A stretch of 64,000 bases of DNA, taken from NCBI RefSeq assembly GCF_014534655.1, contig NZ_JACVVD010000004.1, positions 372,001 to 436,000 on the forward strand. The letters are read 5' to 3'. Positions 33,256-41,250 of this stretch are shown piece by piece; within the stretch, counting starts at the first letter, position 1; every line of letters begins with the position of its first letter. Made by a program: the position numbers and the translations under genes. Below the pieces are notes generated by a model. It was not told where the DNA came from. It ran no database searches and saw only the letters and a list, made by a program, of their open reading frames with translations. This DNA comes from Paenibacillus sedimenti (lineage in GTDB: Bacteria; Bacillota; Bacilli; Paenibacillales; NBRC-103111).

Positions 33256-34914
33256 ATGAAAAAGAACAGAAAAAAACTGTTATCCATGCTGGTCGCAACT
33301 TCGCTAATGGCAAGTTTCACTGTAGCATGTACATCAACGGGCACTAGCTCGAACCCGAGCAGCGCGAGCCCAACGGCGGCAGCCGGAGGCGCGGCAACCC
33401 CGGGCGCAAGTGCAACGACAACCTACCCGCTCAAATCGGATAAAACCCTCACGTATTGGGGCGAACTGCCCGGCAATCTGACGGGTGTCAAATCCGCACA
33501 TGCCGATGTTCCTTTCTTCCAAGATTGGCAGAAAAAAACCGGCGTGAACCTGAAGTTCACTGCACCTCCAACGAATCAGGCGGAACAAGCCTTGAATGTC
33601 ATGCTCGCATCAGGTGAACTGCCGGATATGATCGAGTATGACTGGCTCACGAAGTTCCCTGGAGGTCCCGAAAAAGCGATAAAAGACGGCTACATCTTAA
33701 AGTTGAACGATACGATCGATAAATACGCGCCGAACCTGAAAAAATATTTGAAAGAAAACCCGGCCGTCGATAAGCAGGTGAAAACCGACAACGGCAGCTA
33801 TTTCACGTTCCCTTTCATTCGTGGCGACGATTATTTACGCGTCTATCAAGGCCCTATCGTGCGTAAAGATTGGCTGGATGAGCTCGGGCTTCCGGTTCCG
33901 ACGACAATCGATGAGTGGTATACGACACTCAAAGCGTTTAAAGAAAAGAAAGGCGCTACGGCAGCATTCGCAGTCGTCAGTGTGCCCCGTCCTTTCAATG
34001 AGCTTGTCAACGGCGCTTTTGCCGGCGCATTTGGCGTGACGCGCGACTTCTTTATCGATAACGGAACGATCAAATTCGGTCCGGCTGAAAAAGGATACAA
34101 AGAATTTCTCGCGACATTCCACAAATGGTATGAAGAAGGCTTGATTGATAAAAACTTCGCAACCGCCGATACCAAGTCGATGGATGCCAATATCGCTTCC
34201 GGCGCGACCGGCGCGACCGTCAACAATGCTGGAGGCGGCATCGGCAAATGGCAGCCGCTCATCACAGCCAAAGATCCGAAAGCCGTTCTTATCGGCGCAC
34301 CATATCCGGTTCTGAAGAAGGGCGACATCGCCATGTACGGTCAAAAAGATCCTGCTAACTCACCTGGAGGGATGGTTGCTATTTCGGCCAAATCCAAAAA
34401 CGTTGAAATCGCCGCTAAGCTTCTGGACTATGGTTACTCGGAAGAAGGGCACATGTTCTTCAACTTCGGAACTGAAGGCGTTTCCTACAAAAATGAGAGC
34501 GGATATCCAAAGTACACCGACCTTCTCTTGAAAAATCCCGATAAGCTCGCTCCGGCGCAAGCCTTGTCCTTGTACATTCGCGGTAATTACAACGGTCCTT
34601 TCGTGCAAGATAAGCGTTACATTGAGCAATATTTAGCCCTGCAAACGCAACGCGACGCCGTCACCACCTGGCAAAAAACGGATGTAGATAAATATAAGCT
34701 GCCGCCGATAACGGCAACGCCTGAGGAAAGCACGGAGCTCGCAAAAATAATGACCGACTTGAATACGCTTGTCGACGAAATGACGCTCAAGATCATTTTG
34801 GGTACCGAGCCGGTGGATAGTTTTGACAAGTATGTGGAGAAGTTCAAGTCCGTCAAACTCGATCGTGCCATTGAGATCAAAAAAGCATCCCTGGATCGAT
34901 ATAACAAACGGTAA
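33256..34914 (+). CDS. LipO-type sugar-binding lipoprotein
   Basis: 552 residues from ATG 33256, which has CAGGAGG; an earlier in-frame start lacks one. Lipobox FTVAC, then a Ser/Pro/Ala linker. The mature protein is a large SBP_bac_1-like protein of the LipO kind that occurs with LplB and YtcP permeases (YWGELPGN, FFQDWQKKTGVNLKF, WLDELGLPVPTTIDEWYTTL). It should bind an oligosaccharide or uronide. No ATPase is encoded here; these systems use a shared MsmX-type ATPase. A hairpin follows, which may keep the binding protein in excess over the permeases. Confidence 0.92.
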   Translation: MKKNRKKLLSMLVATSLMASFTVACTSTGTSSNPSSASPTAAAGGAATPGASATTTYPLKSDKTLTYWGELPGNLTGVKSAHADVPFFQDWQKKTGVNLKFTAPPTNQAEQALNVMLASGELPDMIEYDWLTKFPGGPEKAIKDGYILKLNDTIDKYAPNLKKYLKENPAVDKQVKTDNGSYFTFPFIRGDDYLRVYQGPIVRKDWLDELGLPVPTTIDEWYTTLKAFKEKKGATAAFAVVSVPRPFNELVNGAFAGAFGVTRDFFIDNGTIKFGPAEKGYKEFLATFHKWYEEGLIDKNFATADTKSMDANIASGATGATVNNAGGGIGKWQPLITAKDPKAVLIGAPYPVLKKGDIAMYGQKDPANSPGGMVAISAKSKNVEIAAKLLDYGYSEEGHMFFNFGTEGVSYKNESGYPKYTDLLLKNPDKLAPAQALSLYIRGNYNGPFVQDKRYIEQYLALQTQRDAVTTWQKTDVDKYKLPPITATPEESTELAKIMTDLNTLVDEMTLKIILGTEPVDSFDKYVEKFKSVKLDRAIEIKKASLDRYNKR

Positions 34915-34923
34915 TTCAGCAAG

Positions 34924-34953
34924 AGGGAGCGAGCGTCCCAGGCGCTCCTTCCT
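34924..34953 (+). terminator. Attenuating hairpin between binding protein and permease genes
   Basis: AGGGAGCG pairs with CGCTCCTT without a strong T-run. Such hairpins commonly limit downstream permease transcripts or protect the binding-protein mRNA. Confidence 0.5.
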
Positions 34954-34993
34954 CAAATCCGAAACGCAAGCTGATGAAAGGAGTCGAAAGCCC

Positions 34994-35923
34994 ATGCGCA
35001 AAGGAACGGATGCAGCCTTTACCGCCCGCTTCAAGCGAGATTTTGTACTGAACAAATATTTATACCTCATGATGGTGCCCGTTCTGGCTTATTACGTAAC
35101 CTTTCATTACGCCCCCATGTACGGAGCTATCATTGCGTTCAAAGAGTACACCCCGATTAAAGGCATTCTCGGCAGCGAATGGGTCGGACTGGAGCAGTTC
35201 AAAGCGTTCTTCGGCAGCTACTACTTCTGGCGTATTTTGAAGAATACGGTGTTGATCTCACTCTATACCTTATGCTTTGAATTCCCTGCACCCATCATTC
35301 TCGCGGTGCTCATCAACGAGCTGACGAATAAGCGGTTCCAGCGCTTTGTGCAAACGGTCACATACATGCCATACTTCATTTCGCTGATCGTGATTTGCGG
35401 AATGATTAAGGATTTTACGAACAGCGGCGGCGTTATTAACAATCTCTTTACGTATTTTGGCGTCAACGATACGGCCATGCTCCAAAAGCCCGAGCTGTTC
35501 CGGACGATCTATGTGCTTTCGGAAATTTGGCAAAAAATCGGTTGGGAATCGATCATCTATCTAGCTGCACTCATGAGCATCGATCAGGAGCAGTACGAAG
35601 CTGCCCGGATGGACGGCGCCAGCAGGTGGAAACAAATATGGCACATTACACTGCCGGGCATTCTCCCGACGATCGCGATTATGTTTATTTTACGCATGGG
35701 CAATTTACTGAACGTCGGTTTCGAGAAAATCATTCTGCTCTATAATCCGAGCACCTATGATACAGCGGATGTCATCTCCTCCTTCGTATACCGGAAAGGG
35801 CTGCTCGAATTCGGTTGGAGCTACAGTGCGGCAGTGGGCTTATTCAATTCGGTTATTAATCTCTTGTTGCTCATCGCAGCGAATAAATTCAGCCGAAAAG
35901 TGAGCGAAAACAGCCTATGGTGA
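34994..35923 (+). CDS. LplB-type sugar ABC permease
   Basis: 309 residues from ATG 34994 (AAAGGAG upstream); longer in-frame starts lie within the binding-protein gene. Six membrane helices of the LplB/UgpA type, beginning KYLYLMMVPVLAYYVTFHYAPMYGAIIAFKEY, a typical family start. The EAA loop is ARMDGASRWKQIWHITLPG. The C-terminus NKFSRKVSENSLW is also typical. It pairs with the YtcP-type permease that starts 17 bp later. Confidence 0.94.
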   Translation: MRKGTDAAFTARFKRDFVLNKYLYLMMVPVLAYYVTFHYAPMYGAIIAFKEYTPIKGILGSEWVGLEQFKAFFGSYYFWRILKNTVLISLYTLCFEFPAPIILAVLINELTNKRFQRFVQTVTYMPYFISLIVICGMIKDFTNSGGVINNLFTYFGVNDTAMLQKPELFRTIYVLSEIWQKIGWESIIYLAALMSIDQEQYEAARMDGASRWKQIWHITLPGILPTIAIMFILRMGNLLNVGFEKIILLYNPSTYDTADVISSFVYRKGLLEFGWSYSAAVGLFNSVINLLLLIAANKFSRKVSENSLW

Positions 35924-35939
35924 GAAGGAGGGGCTTGAG

Positions 35940-36815
35940 GTGAGAAACAGCTATGCCGATAGGGTGTTTGTAGGACTGATTCATGTCATCTTGGTGGCGC
36001 TTGTCATTGTTACGCTCTACCCGCTCCTCTATGTGACTTTTGCTTCCATTAGCGATGCGGGTCAGTTGGTTACGCACAAAGGCTTCCTGTATAAACCGCT
36101 TGGATTCAGCATCGAAGCCTATCAGAGTGTATTTAAAAATCCTGCAATCCTCAGCGGGTACAAAAATACGCTGTTCATTCTCGTTTTCGGCGTCAGCACG
36201 AACTTAATTGTGACCGCCTTGGGCGCTTATGTCCTATCCCGTAAAAATGTGATGTGGAACCGGGTATTCGTTTTTGCCATCGTTCTGACCATGTTTTTCA
36301 GCGGCGGTTTAATTCCGCTTTATCTCGTCGTAAAAGGAGTCGGTTTGATCGATTCCCTCTGGGCGACGATCATCCCTTTTGCGGTCAATACGTTTAATCT
36401 CATCATCATGCGAACTGCCTTCATGTCCGTACCCGACAGCCTGGAAGAATCGGCCAAAATGGACGGTGCGAATCATTTCGTCATTTTGTTCCGCATTATT
36501 ATTCCGCTATCGATGCCCGTCATCGCCGTCATGATTCTTTACTACGCCGTTGAAAAATGGAACGGCTGGTTCTACGCCTCAATCTTCATTAAAGAGCGCG
36601 AGCTTTATCCGCTGCAGTTGACTCTGCGGGAAATTCTGCTTGCGAATAACACGGATGCCATGTCTGCGGGCGCGAACGCCGCCGAGCAATTTCAGATCGG
36701 GGAAACGATCAAATATGCGACGATTATGGTCGCTTCGGTGCCTGTACTAATCTTGTACCCGTTCGTGCAAAAGTACTTCGTTAAAGGCGTTATGATCGGC
36801 GCCGTTAAAGGATGA
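35940..36815 (+). CDS. YtcP/LplC-type sugar ABC permease
   Basis: 291 residues. GTG start with AAGGAGG nine bases upstream. Six membrane helices, with family features LYPLLYVTFASISD after helix 1, the EAA loop SAKMDGANHFVILFRIIIPLSMP, and the usual ending PFVQKYFVKGVMIGAVKG. It completes the importer with the LplB-type permease and the LipO-type binding protein. There is no ATPase or glycoside hydrolase gene in the cluster, so the sugar is not identified. Confidence 0.94.
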   Translation: MRNSYADRVFVGLIHVILVALVIVTLYPLLYVTFASISDAGQLVTHKGFLYKPLGFSIEAYQSVFKNPAILSGYKNTLFILVFGVSTNLIVTALGAYVLSRKNVMWNRVFVFAIVLTMFFSGGLIPLYLVVKGVGLIDSLWATIIPFAVNTFNLIIMRTAFMSVPDSLEESAKMDGANHFVILFRIIIPLSMPVIAVMILYYAVEKWNGWFYASIFIKERELYPLQLTLREILLANNTDAMSAGANAAEQFQIGETIKYATIMVASVPVLILYPFVQKYFVKGVMIGAVKG

Positions 36816-37020
36816 CCGGAGAGTACGTCCCGAAAAAGATGACTTGACTTCATGAGTGGACCGCGGGGCGAAGCGATGGGGGGCGCTATGCCGGCGCGGG
36901 GTGAGCATGGTGATCAAGAGGTGAGTCAGTCGAGTTCAGGAGACGTTAAGGACAAAGGTCGCTAATAAGGCATACTGGAGGCGCAATTTGGGGGCAGACA
37001 GCCTCGTTTCATGCTCCGAA

Positions 37021-37075
37021 CGAACAAAGGTCCACCATCAACGAACGATGTTCGTTGATTATGGACCTTTGTTCG
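37021..37075. repeat. 55-bp long palindrome
   Basis: CGAACAAAGGTCCA (14 bp) at the left edge is perfectly complementary to TGGACCTTTGTTCG at the right edge. Inside, after a 2-bp mismatch, ATCAACGAAC pairs with GTTCGTTGAT around GAT. There is no T-run on either side. Confidence 0.8.
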
Positions 37076-37108
37076 TTAACCCGTATCTAGCTCTACTCTA
37101 CCATTTAT

Positions 37109-37149
37109 TTGCGTCACTAGGTTCTCTATTAGTGAACTATCGGACGCAA
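37109..37149. repeat. Inverted repeat of a dispersed family
   Basis: Outer arms TTGCGTC/GACGCAA and inner arms TCACTA/TAGTGA. The left flank TTATTTGCGTCAC also occurs at 13215-13227. Confidence 0.5.
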
Positions 37150-37207
37150 TTACACAAAAACTTCAGCTGCTCGACAAATGTAGAAAGCCACTATCCCAGT
37201 AGCCACG

Positions 37208-37252
37208 AAAGGTGCTGCCCTATGCAGATTTATCTGCTTATCGGCAGCTCCT
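37208..37252 (-). terminator. Probable terminator of the SgrR-like gene
   Basis: GGAGCTGCC-AT-AGCAGAT on the minus strand pairs with ATCTGC-TA-GGCAGCACC and is followed by TTTCG. Confidence 0.6.
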
Positions 37253-37263
37253 CCTTCTATTCC

Positions 37264-39105
37264 TTAAATTTGCTGGGAGAAGGGTCTCGTTTCTTTGGTT
37301 TCGGGCCGAAACCAAATATGTTTAAAATCAAACCACCCGAGCGTATTGACGGCTATGCCCTTCAGATGCGGGCTGAACACAGTCTGCTGCTTCACGTGGA
37401 CGAGAAACAGTACGTGATACTCCTCCGTCAGCAGCCGCTCCATCCCGCGAATTTGTTGCAAACGCACATTCGCGTCAGGCTCCGCCACGATACGCGCGAT
37501 TGCATCGTTGAATGTTTGTCGTTGTTCATCCGTCGCACAGACGCGGATCAGCATGTTACCCACTTTGTACATCTCGATGAGGCAGCGCGCTTCGTCGTCA
37601 TCGGCCACAACACCTCCCAGCAACACATCACTTTCTTGCAGAAGGTCGGCACTCGACATCTCCTCATGCGTACATTCGGTCAGTAGTAATGGGATGCCAA
37701 TCGCTGCGCATCGCTCTTTAATCCATTTCGCCTCATGACTGTGGGAGGGGGTGAACAGAAGCTTAAGCGGCTGCCCTCCGTAGCCGCTTGCCGTGAGTAG
37801 CTCGCGAGCCTGCTCAGGCTGATTGTCGCATGGCCACTCGCGCGGTGTATCCGGAGGAAGAAAGCCCTCGGCCGGGATCGCACCATTCAAGCCGAGCTCA
37901 GCGATCATGCCGCCCCGGTTCAAGACGATATTTATAGCCCTGCGTACATGCAAGTTCTGCTGCGGGCCTTGTTTACGCAAGTTAAAAGAAAGCATGTTTG
38001 ATCCGAGCGTCATGACTTCTTTTTTCCGCCAATGTGCAGGCGCCGGCTGCTTGTAATGGTCCAGTTTGCCCATGTGGAAATTCCACTGCTGCCAGTTCCG
38101 ATTGCTCACAATTTCGGGTACATAGAGCAGCTCAATTCGATCCAAATGAGCGCCCTCGCGAAAATAATCTTCAAATGCTTCCAGCGTAATGCCGCCTTCA
38201 TCATGCCGTGTCACACGGAAGGGTCCCGTTCCAACCGGAAGTTTCCTTACTTCGTTGATGCTTCTTGACTTATATATATCCTCAGGCAAGATAGCCATCG
38301 GATATGAGCTGACATAATGAAGGAACATGTAATTCGGTGCTTCCAGCTTCACCTGTAGGGTTAAGCGATCTACGACCTGAATATCTGCTATCGTCTCCCC
38401 AAGCCAGCGATTGGGCGAGTCTGCACTGCCCAATGTACTAAGCCGGTTCCACGTATACGCGACATCAGCTGCCGTAAGTTCACGTCCATGATGGAAGCGA
38501 ACTCGCTTTCGCAGATAGAACGTCCATACTTGCCCATTCTCGCTGCTTGCCCAGTTATGAGCAAGACTGGGTTCTAAGCTGCCGCGAGCCGGATCGAAAC
38601 GGAGAAGCGTATCGAAAGTCTGCTTCGCGAAATGCAAATCACGAGAGAACAAGATTTCTGCGGGATCCAACGTCAGTATCCGGTTATGCATCGGCAGGCG
38701 GAGCGTTTCTATTGCTCCTGCCTCCTGTGTCCCGCGATAGCCGAAAAAGTCCCCGAGCCACGCAAGGAACCGATCCGTCAACCCGGGATCCAAGCCTTCC
38801 AATTGAAACAAGCTCATCGCGCTGTTCAGATTGCCCTGTTCCACATACATCTTGGCCTCGGCCAAAATAAGCTCTTCTGCAGATGCAAGGAATCGTATCG
38901 ACGAACGATGGCCCCGTCCACGGCCAGGTGTCCACATAATCCAGCCGAGATCGCTCATTTTGCGTATCAAGATCTTCACGTTTCGTTCCGTACAGTACAG
39001 GTAACCCGCGATTTCTTCAACCGTGACAGGCACATCTACATTCGCGCGATGTCCGAGCCGTATAATTGATGCTTTCAACTGCGCGTATTGCAAGGCAAGC
39101 TGCAT
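37264..39105 (-). CDS. SgrR-like regulator with HTH and periplasmic-binding domain
   Basis: 613 residues. The N-terminal 100 residues form a winged HTH of the SgrR_N type (VTVEEIAGYLYCTERNVKILIRKM). The rest is an SBP_bac_5 (oligopeptide-binding) domain without a signal peptide (ILTLDPAEILFSRDLHFAKQ, TFYLRKRVRFHHGRELTAADV), so it acts in the cytosol as a ligand-responsive DNA-binding protein. In enteric bacteria SgrR controls the divergent sugar exporter setA; here too an MFS exporter gene diverges from it. The ligand is unknown but is probably a solute handled by that exporter. Confidence 0.9.
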   Translation of the reverse strand: MQLALQYAQLKASIIRLGHRANVDVPVTVEEIAGYLYCTERNVKILIRKMSDLGWIMWTPGRGRGHRSSIRFLASAEELILAEAKMYVEQGNLNSAMSLFQLEGLDPGLTDRFLAWLGDFFGYRGTQEAGAIETLRLPMHNRILTLDPAEILFSRDLHFAKQTFDTLLRFDPARGSLEPSLAHNWASSENGQVWTFYLRKRVRFHHGRELTAADVAYTWNRLSTLGSADSPNRWLGETIADIQVVDRLTLQVKLEAPNYMFLHYVSSYPMAILPEDIYKSRSINEVRKLPVGTGPFRVTRHDEGGITLEAFEDYFREGAHLDRIELLYVPEIVSNRNWQQWNFHMGKLDHYKQPAPAHWRKKEVMTLGSNMLSFNLRKQGPQQNLHVRRAINIVLNRGGMIAELGLNGAIPAEGFLPPDTPREWPCDNQPEQARELLTASGYGGQPLKLLFTPSHSHEAKWIKERCAAIGIPLLLTECTHEEMSSADLLQESDVLLGGVVADDDEARCLIEMYKVGNMLIRVCATDEQRQTFNDAIARIVAEPDANVRLQQIRGMERLLTEEYHVLFLVHVKQQTVFSPHLKGIAVNTLGWFDFKHIWFRPETKETRPFSQQI

Positions 39106-39290
39106 GCAGGTTTCCTCCCCGATTTCTCCAATTAGAAAAAGTATAGGCGCCGCATTTCATTTCGTCAACGACCTTTAGACGTATTGAAAAGGTGAAAGCT
39201 TTTTTCATTGATGTACACTTTTTAACCGGGCACCATCTGCTATGCTTGGTCTACCAACAATTGGAATCCTACTAAAAGCAGGTGACTCTT

Positions 39291-40565
39291 ATGACGTTCT
39301 TTCAATTTCATCCCAACGTACGACTGCGGATTATGATGAGTTTCATGACCAATACGGTGGGCAACATGGTAACACCGTTCATGGCCGTTTATTTTGCCAA
39401 AACTCTCGGTACCACGATAGCCGGCGCAGCGGCAGCCATCAGTATATGCATCGCACTTCTCTGTGCAACCATCGGCGGTTACTATGCGGACCGGGTCGGG
39501 CGCAAGAGAATGATGCTGATTGCCGAGATCGGCAGCACCATAGGTTATGCCGTGATGGCGCTTGCCAATTCGCCGATGCTGCATTCGGCCGGCATTACGC
39601 TGCTCATGACGGTGTTCGTCAGTGCATCGTCGGGTCTCGGCAAGCCGGCCGTCGAAGCGATGCTCATCGACGTATCGGAGCCGGATACGCGCAAGGCCAT
39701 CTACCGCATCAACTATTGGTCCAACAATTTGGCCATTTCCATTGCGGGAATGATCGGCGGTTTTTTCTTCAGCGACTACTTATTCGAGCTCCTGCTAGCG
39801 GTAGGCGGAATATCGCTGCTTTCATTGATCATCACGGCGTTCTTCATTCAGGAAACGATGCCGAGCGAGACACTGCCCGCCACAGCTTCGGGGAGCGGAG
39901 AAACCACAGTGGGCACATCGATGTTTCGCCGCTATACCGAGGTGATTCGCGACCGGAGATTTATGACCTATGTTTTAGCCGGCGTTCTGATCGTATCTGT
40001 CGAGATGAATATGACCGGATACATAGGCATCCGGCTCGCCGAAGACATCCATCAAGCAGCTTGGCTGCCAGGATGGTCGGCTACGGTCGACGGCTTGCCG
40101 CTTGTCGGTTTCCTGCGGACCGAGAATACGATTGCCGTCGTTCTTCTCTCACTCTTCGTAGGCCGCATGCTGAAGGGTCGTTCAGACTCTCGCATTCTGC
40201 TTGCAGCCATCCTGTGCAACATTGTCGGCTACTCGTATCTAGTGTTCGGCAATCAGCCCGCGCTGCTCATTCTATTGATGCTGCTGGCCACCGCCGGCGA
40301 GATCACTTACGTTCCGCTGAAACAAGCTATGCTTGTCCAGCTCGTGCCCGATCATGCCCGCAGCTCCTACATGGCGGTTGGCAGCATGACGAATCAGGCT
40401 GCGCAAATCATCAGCGGTCTGAACGTGGTGATCGGCGGATTTCTATCCCCGGCTGCGATGACAGCGATGATTCTGCTTACTGGCCTAGTCGGCCTCGGCT
40501 TGCTTGCCTCGATTTTGCCGGGTTTGCAGGCGAAGGAGACAAGTCTGCAAGAGGCGAGAACTTAA
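39291..40565 (+). CDS. MFS transporter divergent from the SgrR-like regulator
   Basis: 424 residues from ATG 39291 (AGGTGA upstream); GTG 39282 is in frame but overlaps the ribosome site. Twelve membrane helices; motif A is GGYYADRVGRKRMML. Helix 5 region DTRKAIYRINYWSNNLAISIAG and C-terminal AMLVQLVPDHARSSYMAVGS are typical of Bacillales drug or sugar exporters (YttB/YvqJ-like). Probably controlled by the regulator it diverges from. Confidence 0.9.
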   Translation: MTFFQFHPNVRLRIMMSFMTNTVGNMVTPFMAVYFAKTLGTTIAGAAAAISICIALLCATIGGYYADRVGRKRMMLIAEIGSTIGYAVMALANSPMLHSAGITLLMTVFVSASSGLGKPAVEAMLIDVSEPDTRKAIYRINYWSNNLAISIAGMIGGFFFSDYLFELLLAVGGISLLSLIITAFFIQETMPSETLPATASGSGETTVGTSMFRRYTEVIRDRRFMTYVLAGVLIVSVEMNMTGYIGIRLAEDIHQAAWLPGWSATVDGLPLVGFLRTENTIAVVLLSLFVGRMLKGRSDSRILLAAILCNIVGYSYLVFGNQPALLILLMLLATAGEITYVPLKQAMLVQLVPDHARSSYMAVGSMTNQAAQIISGLNVVIGGFLSPAAMTAMILLTGLVGLGLLASILPGLQAKETSLQEART

Positions 40566-41141
40566 AGCTGCGGCTTCACGCGACTTTAATAAAAAGGCTC
40601 TGTTAAACTTTGTTGTTGCTTTTCTTTATTTAAGTAACGGGCCTTAAAAAAGAGCGGAACTGCGAAGGTTCAGTAATCATAGAAACAACGATTCTGTATG
40701 AAATTTCATATAAAATTGGGCTCTTCGCTTCAATTAGAGCTTTTGTGTATGATTTTTCGTGTATAACTATGGATATTACCGTTTGAAGGATAAATCTGTA
40801 TGATTTTTCGAGTACATATATAGGGGAACGATAGTTTCGAATTGATCGCTAATTGTTTAGGTGGTTTTTCTTACCACATAAGAATTTATAAGTTTCCGAT
40901 GAGTCGGAAAACGAAATTCTTATTGGCGAATAAACCTTCCGCTGAACGCGGTCGCACATCTTCGAAAGACCTCGATAGAGGTTTATCTCATGGTTAGAAA
41001 TCAACAATGAAGAATAACAAAGCCAATGAGAAAACCTCGATCGAGGCTATTCAGAGATGAGCGACCGCGTATAGAGGTAGGTTTTATCGCCAATTAGAAA
41101 CCGGTTTTCGGAAACCGAAAACTTATACTTTCTAATGTGGT
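40566..41141. other. Non-coding stretch with tandem repeats and a fold-back element
   Basis: No gene is supported. It holds three degenerate 51-bp units (40695-40847), then an imperfect inverted repeat with arms of about 120 bp (40866-41148). Confidence 0.65.
40695..40847. repeat. Three-copy degenerate 51-bp tandem repeat
   Basis: TGTATGANNTTTC starts at 40695, 40746 and 40797, exactly 51 bp apart. The second and third copies share TGTATGATTTTTCG and nearby AT-rich sequence; the rest has diverged. Confidence 0.65.
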
Positions 41142-41148
41142 TAAAAAA
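40866..41148. repeat. Large fold-back element (imperfect inverted repeat)
   Basis: The left arm (about 40866-40991) and the reverse complement of the right arm (about 41026-41148) align over about 120 bp at an estimated three-quarters identity, with blocks such as ACCACAT-AGAA, TATAAGTTT-CG, ATTGGCGA-TAAA, ACGCGGTCGC-CATCT and CCTCGAT-GAGGTTT. The spacer is about 34 bp. Each arm contains further small hairpins (TTTCCGA/TCGGAAA on the left, CGGTTT/AAACCG on the right). A MITE-like element or a structured RNA is possible. Confidence 0.7.
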
Positions 41149-41190
41149 GATCGCCGCCCCCGGCCATCAAGGCCGGAAAGCGGCAATCTT
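41142..41190 (-). terminator. Terminator of the ten-gene operon
   Basis: AGATTGCCGC-CGGCC pairs with GGCCG-GCGGCGATCT and is followed by TTTTTTAACC on the minus strand. Confidence 0.9.
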
Positions 41191-41250
41191 CAATAGGATC
41201 AATACTATTTTACCTGTGCTGTTTTTGCTTTCCAGCATCCAGTGAGGCTT

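Larger units (their letters stand above)
36816..37207. other. Non-coding stretch with large palindromes
   Basis: No convincing gene. It contains a GC-rich patch (about 36860-36910), the 55-bp palindrome at 37021-37075, and an inverted repeat at 37109-37149 that includes the 13-mer shared with position 13215. Confidence 0.55.

Noticed and set aside
34823..34993. Longer start for the LplB-type permease
   Set aside because: It lies within the binding-protein gene and includes the attenuating hairpin; ATG 34994 has AAAGGAG.
39242..40606. Long ORF of 454 codons in the MFS gene region
   Set aside because: It is in another frame of the MFS gene and has no helices or domain; the MFS frame shows twelve helices and a good ribosome site.
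40608..40640. Sequence GGCTCTGTTAAACTTTGTTG resembling the terminal sequence of some insertion sequences
   Set aside because: No inverted partner, no transposase and no target duplication are seen; single short match.
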